DNA of 64,000 nt from Lachnospiraceae bacterium JC7. GTDB lineage: Bacteria; Bacillota; Clostridia; Lachnospirales; Lachnospiraceae. The stretch lies in NCBI GenBank assembly GCA_000513555.1, contig ALYD01000004.1, positions 1 through 64,000 of the forward strand, given 5' to 3'. This document shows, one piece after another, positions 8,343-14,821 of this stretch (its first letter is position 1; each line of letters begins with the position of its first letter). Under the pieces are notes generated by a model. The model was given only the letters and a program-made list of their open reading frames with translations. It made no database searches and was not told where the DNA came from. The position numbers and the translations under genes are program-made.

Positions 8343-9437
8343 TTACTTTGAGAACTCCTGCTCTGTCTTTGTCTCAACGATCTGAGTGCAGAGAGAACCG
8401 ATGGACTTCTTTACATCCTCGATATTGAGTCCGAGGGCCTCACAGGTCTCTGTGTTAACTGTTGCGATACCGTTGTCAAAAGTCTGAACCGGGAATGTTG
8501 CTGTCGGTCTTCCGTCAACAAGGATCTCAGCTACCATGTCAGCAGTTGCTGTTCCGAGATTTGCGTAATCAACGCCGTAACCCATGAATGCACCGTTGAG
8601 AGCGAAGCTGTCTGCGCCTGCGTAGTGAGGGATCTTCGCATCCAGGAACTTCTCATAGATTCCGAGCTCTGCCTGCTGGATGGTGTTGTCGGTCGGTGTG
8701 AATACGGCGTCAACGCCTTCAGCCACAAGTGCGTCTGCGGCAGCCTGAACTTCATCGGTCTTTGTTCCTGTCTTCTCGATATACTTGATGCCCTTCTCGT
8801 CGAGGTATTTCTTTGCATCTGCTATAGGCTGCTTTGAAGAATCCTCTGAGTTTGAGTAAAGAAGACCCACATAGTCTGTGTCAGGATTTACTGCAAGCAT
8901 GAGATCCATGATAGCGTTTGTGTTAAGTGCATCAGATGTTCCTGTGATGTTAGCGCCCGGCTCTTCCATGGAAGAAACGAGGTTGGCTGTTACAGGATCA
9001 GATACTGCTGAAAATACTACAGGAATTCCCTTATCTTCCACAGCGGCCTGAACTACCTGTGCGGCAGGTGTTGCGATAGGGATGATCACGTCAACTTCGT
9101 CTGAAATGAGCTCACTTGAGATCTGATTCAGTACACTGGCATCGCCCTGACCGTTGAAGGTGTAATCTGCATAATTAAAGGTAACTCCCATGCTGCCGGA
9201 AAGTCTGTCAAGCTCGGATGCGACATTGTCCTTTATCTGATTGAGTGATGGATGATCCATGAAAAGAACGATTCCGACTTTGTACTCTTTGCTGTCTGCT
9301 GCCGGTGCTGCTTCTGTTCCTGCTGCTGTGCTCTCTGCGGCTGCCTTTGTTGTTGCTTCAGGTGCTGATGATCCGCATGCTGCAAGAGATGCTGCCATAA
9401 GAGTTGCCATTGATGCTGCGATTAACTGTTTCTTCAT
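8343..9437 (-). CDS. trpX: Tryptophan-type ABC transporter substrate-binding lipoprotein (TrpX)
   Basis: A 364-residue lipoprotein starting MKKQLIAASMATLMAASLAACGSS; the lipobox is LAAC. An Ala/Thr/Glu-rich spacer precedes an ABC_sub_bind (DUF534) type domain that begins YKVGIVLFMDHPSLNQI. I moved the start to the ATG at 9435-9437, preceded by GGAGG at 8-bp spacing. Proteins of this family with T-boxes for UGG are known as TrpX. It is the first gene of the operon. Confidence 0.87.
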   Translation of the reverse strand: MKKQLIAASMATLMAASLAACGSSAPEATTKAAAESTAAGTEAAPAADSKEYKVGIVLFMDHPSLNQIKDNVASELDRLSGSMGVTFNYADYTFNGQGDASVLNQISSELISDEVDVIIPIATPAAQVVQAAVEDKGIPVVFSAVSDPVTANLVSSMEEPGANITGTSDALNTNAIMDLMLAVNPDTDYVGLLYSNSEDSSKQPIADAKKYLDEKGIKYIEKTGTKTDEVQAAADALVAEGVDAVFTPTDNTIQQAELGIYEKFLDAKIPHYAGADSFALNGAFMGYGVDYANLGTATADMVAEILVDGRPTATFPVQTFDNGIATVNTETCEALGLNIEDVKKSIGSLCTQIVETKTEQEFSK

Positions 9438-9595
9438 TTTGTTTTCCTCCAATTTTGTTACGTCAATTTGTGATGATTCGTTTTACTGGAGCCATTGTGA
9501 TACTGGTTGAAGTAAGATGTATAAGTCCGACGGATTGCTTCGTTGCTGCACAACTCTCGCAATCCTAACAGCGCCTGACACTGGACTTATACACT

Positions 9596-9885
9596 AAAAA
9601 ACCTCATACAGAGATTACTCTCCGTATGAGGCGAATGTTTAAATCCGTGGTACCACTCATATTACCTTTAAAAATAAAGGTCACTTTTCACATACCAGCA
9701 TATGTGCTTCCTGATAACGGTGAAGAACCCGTTGCTGCATACTTGATTAATAAATCTTTCTGAGCACCCTCCAGAGTCCATTCGTCTATCCTTCCATACC
9801 GCTATTCCACCATCAGCGGCTCTCTATAATGTTACAGATAAAGTACTTCTCTCTGTCATCGGTTTGTTTTATTTGTTTATCGGTA
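9596..9885 (-). promoter_or_regulatory. T-box leader, Trp specifier (UGG)
   Basis: The minus-strand leader carries the T-box sequence GAGTGGTACCACGG (core at 9645-9657) and a terminator CCTCATAC...GTATGAGG (9602-9631) followed by a run of T. Stem I has the AGAGAG...CCGCTGATGG..CGG apical region, and the specifier position in GAA-TGG-AC reads UGG (9778-9780), i.e. tryptophan. Uncharged tRNA-Trp would stabilise the antiterminator and switch on trpXYZ. The base after UGG in the T-box is U, which could pair with A or wobble with a G discriminator base of tRNA-Trp. Confidence 0.9.
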
Positions 9886-9913
9886 CTTTAGCACGTTGAA
9901 CCGTGAGTGTCAA
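9885..9913 (-). promoter_or_regulatory. Promoter of the trpXYZ T-box transcript
   Basis: Perfect -35 TTGACA (9908-9913), 17-base spacer, -10 TAAAGT (9885-9890) on the minus strand, just upstream of the T-box Stem I. Confidence 0.7.
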
Positions 9914-9927
9914 CAACTTTGAATCAT

Positions 9928-10416
9928 TTATGATAAACTTTCAAGTTCCTTTTCGAAAAATCTGTTCATAGTGCTGTGGACCACTTCTTTAGGACGTTTT
10001 ATCTCGAGATATCCGCTTTTCTGGTATATATGAATAGCTGCCTGAAGATTTTCGTGAGTTTCAAGATAAGATTTTCTGAACCCGGACTCTCTCATCTTTT
10101 CTTCAATGAAAGCAATAAGCTTATACCCTATACCGTTTCCTTTTGCACTGTCTGTAAGATACAGTTTCTGAAGCTCGGCAGTATTTTCCATATGTTCAAA
10201 AGGTGCAAATCCTATTCCGCCGATTACAATTCCTTCCGATTCAACCACGTAATACTGACATACATCACTGTTATAAAAACTGCTTAGATGATCAAGTACC
10301 TCATCGAAATATACAGTTCCGGGAATATCTAATCCGAACTGTTTTAAATTATCGCGGACAAGTACGGCTACAGCAGCATCGTCTTCCGCAGTTATTTTTC
10401 GTAATTTGTAATTCAT
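9928..10416 (-). CDS. GNAT family N-acetyltransferase
   Basis: A 162-residue cytosolic protein with a complete GNAT fold: an acceptor-side N-terminus, a central strand with GGIGFAPFE, the acetyl-CoA loop DSAKGNGIGYKLIAFIEEKM (Q/RxxGxG/A variant KGNGIG) near 95 and a C-terminal YQKSGYLEI strand. The acceptor substrate is unknown. The next gene upstream (10512) is also a GNAT but is not obviously related beyond the fold. Confidence 0.85.
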   Translation of the reverse strand: MNYKLRKITAEDDAAVAVLVRDNLKQFGLDIPGTVYFDEVLDHLSSFYNSDVCQYYVVESEGIVIGGIGFAPFEHMENTAELQKLYLTDSAKGNGIGYKLIAFIEEKMRESGFRKSYLETHENLQAAIHIYQKSGYLEIKRPKEVVHSTMNRFFEKELESLS

Positions 10417-10511
10417 GTCATTCCTCCGATAAGAGATACTGCCGTTGCTACCGGACAGAGTAGTAATCTTCTTTTGTTTTCATTCTTCAATACCTTTATC
10501 CTAAATCTCTA

Positions 10512-10991
10512 TTACAACTCGTGATAGTACGGACAAATATTTTCATAATGTCCATCCTTCATCCTGAATCCACCGGGTATCGTACCAAGTTGTATGAAGC
10601 CAAGTCTTTCATAGAGATGTCTTGCATGAACATTGCTCTCTACAACAGCATTAAATTGGAGTATTTTGAAACCTGATTCCTTACCCTTCATCAGGCAATC
10701 CATTACAAGCTGCTCTCCAATATGTCTGCCCCTTGCATCTGATGATACGGCATAGCTGGCGTTACAAATATGTCCGCACCTCCCAACATTATTGGGATGA
10801 AGAATGTATAGACCATATATCGTTCCATCTTCTTCTGCAACCCCGGTATAACTCTGAGATGCAAAGAACTCAGTACCCTTTTCCATATCAAGAATTTCTT
10901 CCTGGGGGAAAGCTATACCATCTTCGACAACTTCATTCCAAATCCTGATAATCTCCGGCAGATCCGGTTCTGAATATTCTCGGATAATCAT
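10512..10991 (-). CDS. GNAT family N-acetyltransferase
   Basis: A 159-residue acetyltransferase starting MIIREYSEPDLPEIIRIWNE. The acetyl-CoA signature is SSDARGRHIGEQLVMDCL near residue 86 and the C-terminal ARHLYERLGF strand near 128. The pattern, with IWNEVVEDG near the start, resembles phosphinothricin/amino-acid acetyltransferase-like GNATs, but I would not assign a substrate. It shares orientation with kdgK upstream, 42 bases away. Confidence 0.85.
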   Translation of the reverse strand: MIIREYSEPDLPEIIRIWNEVVEDGIAFPQEEILDMEKGTEFFASQSYTGVAEEDGTIYGLYILHPNNVGRCGHICNASYAVSSDARGRHIGEQLVMDCLMKGKESGFKILQFNAVVESNVHARHLYERLGFIQLGTIPGGFRMKDGHYENICPYYHEL

Positions 10992-11033
10992 TTATTCTCT
11001 GCATCCTTTCCTTGTAATCCACAAACTTCGATC

Positions 11034-12065
11034 TTATCTGTTCATCTCGCTGTGGAAACCTGTTGAATAATGGTCCTCAATTACAGCATTGATCTCTGCG
11101 AGGTTTGACTGAGGGAGATCTCCCTGTATGGTATTTTTCATGGCGGATGTAGCATTACCATATTTCACAGCCTCTCTCACATCTCCGCCTGAACTTATGA
11201 GACCATAAAGAGCTCCTGAAATATATGAATCACCTGAACCGATGCGGTCAACCACATCGATGTTCTTGTATGGCGGCTCCTCAAAGAACTCATCAAGCTC
11301 CGCATCATATGCGAGGGAACCGAAATCATGGCACTTAGGACTGTGAACTGTACGCTGTGTAGCAAAAACAGTCTTTATAGGATAGTCCTTTGTGAAGCTC
11401 TTTATCATATCACGGCATGAACCTTCCTTAAGGAAAGTGAGCTGTGCTGTTGACTCCGAGCAGAAGAAAATGTCTACATAAGGAAGGATCTCTAGGATGG
11501 TCTCTCTTGCCTCATCTCCTGTCCAGAGATTTCCTCTGAAGTTTACATCGAAGGAAATGAGAGTTCCGTTCTCCTTGAATTTTTTTATGGCTTCGACAGT
11601 TGTTTTTCTGATATTTGGTGAAAGAGCAAGGGTGATGCCTGATGTGTGGAAACACTTGGTGTTCTTATAAACTTCAGGATTGATTTCCGCAGGATCTATA
11701 GAATAAAAACTTGAGTTTCTTCGGTCATAGATGACCTGTGGCTTACGTGGATAAGCACCGTACTCGTAGAAATATACGGCTACTCTCGCATCCGGAGAAT
11801 TATCGTAAATAAAAAAGTCGTCGGATACGCCATAGCTTCGGATGGTACCCTTCATGAAACGTCCAAGGTCATGGGATGGGAGCTTCGAGATGATACCTGT
11901 ATGAAGTCCCAGAAGAGATGCTCCGACAGAAACATTGAGCTCCGCTCCTCCGACATTTTTCTCAAAAATATCGCTGGTTGCTATACGATCATTTCCCGGA
12001 GGAGATAATCTCAACATAAGCTGTCCCATGGTTACGAGATCAAAAGAACGATTTGGAAAATTCAT
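11034..12065 (-). CDS. kdgK: PfkB-family sugar kinase, probably 2-dehydro-3-deoxygluconokinase
   Basis: A 343-residue ribokinase/PfkB kinase. The start is the ATG at 12063-12065, preceded by AAAGGAG; 13 extra codons upstream lack a site. Motifs are GGAELNVSVGASLLGL near 37 (PfkB signature 1), ISFDVNFRGNLW near 172 and the catalytic DRIGSGDSYISGAL near 285, with Asp as base. It phosphorylates KDG in uronate breakdown. It is divergent from a LacI regulator and uxaC, which fits the Ashwell pathway; the exact sugar is inferred from this context. Confidence 0.85.
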   Translation of the reverse strand: MNFPNRSFDLVTMGQLMLRLSPPGNDRIATSDIFEKNVGGAELNVSVGASLLGLHTGIISKLPSHDLGRFMKGTIRSYGVSDDFFIYDNSPDARVAVYFYEYGAYPRKPQVIYDRRNSSFYSIDPAEINPEVYKNTKCFHTSGITLALSPNIRKTTVEAIKKFKENGTLISFDVNFRGNLWTGDEARETILEILPYVDIFFCSESTAQLTFLKEGSCRDMIKSFTKDYPIKTVFATQRTVHSPKCHDFGSLAYDAELDEFFEEPPYKNIDVVDRIGSGDSYISGALYGLISSGGDVREAVKYGNATSAMKNTIQGDLPQSNLAEINAVIEDHYSTGFHSEMNR

Positions 12066-12119
12066 GATATAAGCTCCTTTGTGTGATGAAAACACTTTTC
12101 TCAAAATTTCGATATTGCA

Positions 12120-12172
12120 TTGATTTTATAACATTAGTCGGCTATAATCAACAATAAATGTAAGCGGTTACA
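12120..12172. promoter_or_regulatory. Divergent overlapping promoters with LacI-family operator
   Basis: Plus strand: TTGATT (12120-12125), 17 bases, TATAAT (12143-12148), for the regulator. Minus strand: TTGATT (12146-12151), 17 bases, TAAAAT (12123-12128), for the kinase. The two occupy the same DNA face to face. A near-perfect palindrome TGTAAGCGGTTACA (12159-12172), with the central CG usual for LacI-family sites, lies at the regulator start site and just upstream of the kinase -35. Confidence 0.7.
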
Positions 12173-12219
12173 GAGAAGAAAACCGCATATCGCTCCGGCC
12201 ATCAGAATCGGAGTGAGAT

Positions 12220-12239
12220 TGGTATGGCCAAGTATACCA
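12220..12239. promoter_or_regulatory. Second palindrome in regulator leader
   Basis: TGGTAT-GGCCAAGT-ATACCA, a 6-bp inverted repeat with an 8-bp centre, lies 25 bases before the regulator start codon. It may be a second operator or a leader hairpin. Confidence 0.35.
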
Positions 12240-12264
12240 TTTTATTTTGATAAAGGAAAAAATA

Positions 12265-13293
12265 ATGAACATTTACGACATTTCAAAAGCAGCGGGTGTC
12301 TCTATTGCTTCTGTATCACGAGTAATCAATGGAGCCGACAATGTTTCGGAGAAAACAAGAAAAAAGGTCATGGACATCATCGATGAGTACGGATATACGC
12401 CCAATGCTTATGCCAGGGGCTTAGGCCGTGGTTCCATGAAGACCATCGGAATCATGTGTTCCGATTCATCGGATATCTACCTTGCCAATGCCATCTACTA
12501 TCTCGAGACGGATCTTCGAAAGAACGGCTACAACTCCATCCTGTGCTGCACAGGCTATGATCTGGAGACAAAGAAGGCAAGCTTCGATCTTCTGAAATCA
12601 AGACAGGTGGATGCCTTCATCCTTGCGGGATCAAAGTATGTGGAGAAGGATCCGGCGGATAATCAGTACATCATAGACGGTGCCAGGGAGCATCCTGTAA
12701 TGATGGTGAACGGCTGTATAGAGGCTGACGGTATCTATTCCGTAAGAAGTGATGATAAGGGCGGCATGAAGGAGGCATTTACACAGCTTCATGAGTCAGG
12801 CGCGAAGAAAATCATATACGTTTATTCCAGCGACAGTTTTTCCGGAGAACAGAAAATCGAAGGAATCAGGGCCGGCGCGAAAAAGTGCGGTATCCCGGAG
12901 GAGAATCTCCGCATAGTTAAGGGTAAAAAGTCCTACGGTGATATAGCAGAGCTTCTCGAGGCTGAGTACGAGAAGGAGGCATTTGACTCTATCATCGCAT
13001 CCTCCGATACCTCAGGTATCGGCGCGGTCAAATTCGCTGTCAATCATAAATTAAGGATTCCCGAGGATATTCAGATAGTAAGCTACAACAACTCAAAGCT
13101 TGCTGAGGCTTCGACACCGGAGCTTACCAGTGTTGACGCAAAGCTTGAGGAGGTCTGCCAGAAGACCTGTGATGCACTTATGAAGCTTTTAAATCCGCCT
13201 CTTGATGAGAACGGCAATGCTTTGGCAGTTTCGATTCCGGCCAGGACGGTAGTTAAGACTAAGCTTGTAAAGAGAGCTACGACCAGATTTTGA
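12265..13293 (+). CDS. LacI family transcriptional regulator (uronate regulon)
   Basis: A 342-residue repressor. The N-terminal helix-turn-helix reads MNIYDISKAAGVSIASVSRV followed by the hinge region VSEKTRKKVMDIIDEYGYTPN; the rest is a periplasmic-binding-protein-like effector domain. I use the ATG at 12265, which has AAAGGA upstream, rather than the TTG at 12247. It lies 51 bases before uxaC and is divergent from the KDG kinase, so a uronate or KDG-like inducer is likely (KdgR/UxuR-like role). A LacI-type operator sits at its own start site. Confidence 0.9.
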   Translation: MNIYDISKAAGVSIASVSRVINGADNVSEKTRKKVMDIIDEYGYTPNAYARGLGRGSMKTIGIMCSDSSDIYLANAIYYLETDLRKNGYNSILCCTGYDLETKKASFDLLKSRQVDAFILAGSKYVEKDPADNQYIIDGAREHPVMMVNGCIEADGIYSVRSDDKGGMKEAFTQLHESGAKKIIYVYSSDSFSGEQKIEGIRAGAKKCGIPEENLRIVKGKKSYGDIAELLEAEYEKEAFDSIIASSDTSGIGAVKFAVNHKLRIPEDIQIVSYNNSKLAEASTPELTSVDAKLEEVCQKTCDALMKLLNPPLDENGNALAVSIPARTVVKTKLVKRATTRF

Positions 13294-13343
13294 TATCGGG
13301 TGACCGATTTCAATTATATATGATGCTTATGGAGGTAATTACA

Positions 13344-14759
13344 ATGAAACCATTTATGGACAAGGACTTTCTGCTTTCTACAGATGTAGCCAAGCAGCTT
13401 TATCATGACTATGCTGAGAATACTCCTATTCTCGATTATCACTGTCACATCAATCCTCAGGAGATCGCCGAGGATCGTCAGTTTGATAATATCTTCCAGG
13501 TTTGGCTGGGCGGCGACCACTATAAGTGGAGACAGATGAGAACAAACGGTGTTCCTGAGGAGTATATCACAGGTGACAAGTCTGATCGTGAGAAGTTCCA
13601 GAAGTGGGCAGAGACCATGCCTAAGCTCATCGGAAACCCGCTCTACCACTGGTCTCACCTTGAGCTTCGTAAGTATTTCGGATATGAGGGCTATCTCACA
13701 GGTGATACAGCTGAAGAGGTTTGGAATCTCTGCAACGAGAAGCTTCGTCAGAAGTCCATGTCCGTAAGAAATATCATTAAGGCTTCCAATGTCACTCTTA
13801 TCTGCACAACAGATGACCCTATCGATACTCTCGAGTGGCACAAGAAGATAAAGGATGATCCTACATTTGATGTTCAGGTACTTCCTGCATGGAGACCTGA
13901 CAAGGTGACAAATATCGAGAAGCCTGAGTTCCCTTCATACATGAAGAAGCTTTCAGAGAGATCAGGCATCGAGGTAAAGGATTTTGCATCTCTTAAGGAG
14001 GCTCTCAAGAATCGTCTTGACTTCTTCCAGTCAATGGGATGCCTTGTAACTGACCATGCATTACGTTATGTAATGTACGCTCCTGCTACAGATGCAGAGA
14101 TCGATGAGATCCTTAAGAAGGGTCTCAAGGGTGAGAAGCTCACAGATCTTGAGTGCGCAAAGTACAGAACAGCCGAGATGCAGTTCCTTGCCAAGGAGTA
14201 CAACAAGAGAGATCTCGTATTCCAGATCCATTTCGGATGTATCCGTGATAACAATGCTGACATGTACGGCAAGCTCGGTGCGGATACCGGCTTCGATGCA
14301 GTTGATAACTACGCTCCTGCTGACCAGCTTGCAGCATTTTTCAATGCTCTCTCCGCTACTGATGAGATTCCAAAGACCATCCTTTACTCACTGAATCCAT
14401 GTGATAACACAACCATCAATACCATCACAGGATGCTTCTGCAAGGCTCCGGTACAGAACCGTATCACCCAGGGTGCTGCATGGTGGTTCAATGATCACAA
14501 GCAGGGTATGACAGAGCAGCTTGTAAATTACGCTAATCTCTCAACTCTCGGAAACTTCAACGGAATGCTCACAGACTCACGTTCATTCCTCTCCTACACA
14601 CGTCACGACTATTTCCGTCGTATTCTGTGCGAGCTTGTAGGAAACTGGGTAGAGAACGGCGAGTATCCATATGACAAGAAGGCACTTGAGGAGATCATCA
14701 AGGGTATCTCTTATAACAATGCTGTAAAGTATTTTGGATTTGATCTTAAGCAGTGCTGA
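13344..14759 (+). CDS. uxaC: Glucuronate isomerase
   Basis: A 471-residue enzyme of the amidohydrolase-related uronate isomerases, converting glucuronate to fructuronate and galacturonate to tagaturonate. It starts MKPFMDKDFLLSTDVAKQLY at an ATG with GGAGG 8 bases upstream. Conserved pieces include ILDYHCHINPQEIAEDR near 29 (metal-binding HxH), WLGGDHYKWRQMR near 54, CTTDDPIDTLEWH near 157 and SRSFLSYTRHDYFRRILCEL near 415. Length matches the family. It is followed by a strong terminator. Confidence 0.96.
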   Translation: MKPFMDKDFLLSTDVAKQLYHDYAENTPILDYHCHINPQEIAEDRQFDNIFQVWLGGDHYKWRQMRTNGVPEEYITGDKSDREKFQKWAETMPKLIGNPLYHWSHLELRKYFGYEGYLTGDTAEEVWNLCNEKLRQKSMSVRNIIKASNVTLICTTDDPIDTLEWHKKIKDDPTFDVQVLPAWRPDKVTNIEKPEFPSYMKKLSERSGIEVKDFASLKEALKNRLDFFQSMGCLVTDHALRYVMYAPATDAEIDEILKKGLKGEKLTDLECAKYRTAEMQFLAKEYNKRDLVFQIHFGCIRDNNADMYGKLGADTGFDAVDNYAPADQLAAFFNALSATDEIPKTILYSLNPCDNTTINTITGCFCKAPVQNRITQGAAWWFNDHKQGMTEQLVNYANLSTLGNFNGMLTDSRSFLSYTRHDYFRRILCELVGNWVENGEYPYDKKALEEIIKGISYNNAVKYFGFDLKQC

Positions 14760-14785
14760 TAAGAAATTTTGATTATGTTAATACT

Positions 14786-14821
14786 AAAACGGCAGGATCT
14801 TGCTCCTGCCGTTTTGATTTT
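14786..14821. terminator. Intrinsic terminator between convergent uxaC and the RTX/solenoid gene
   Basis: A 12-bp perfect stem AAAACGGCAGGA / TCCTGCCGTTTT, loop TCTTGC, followed by GATTTTT. The A-rich left flank lets it work on the minus strand too. Confidence 0.9.

Noticed and set aside
12160-12240. catabolite-control (cre) site
   Set aside because: TGTAAGCGGTTACA resembles cre (TGWAANCGNTNWCA) closely, so CcpA binding cannot be excluded, but its position at the LacI gene start and the local context favour the local regulator; I list it as a LacI-family operator.
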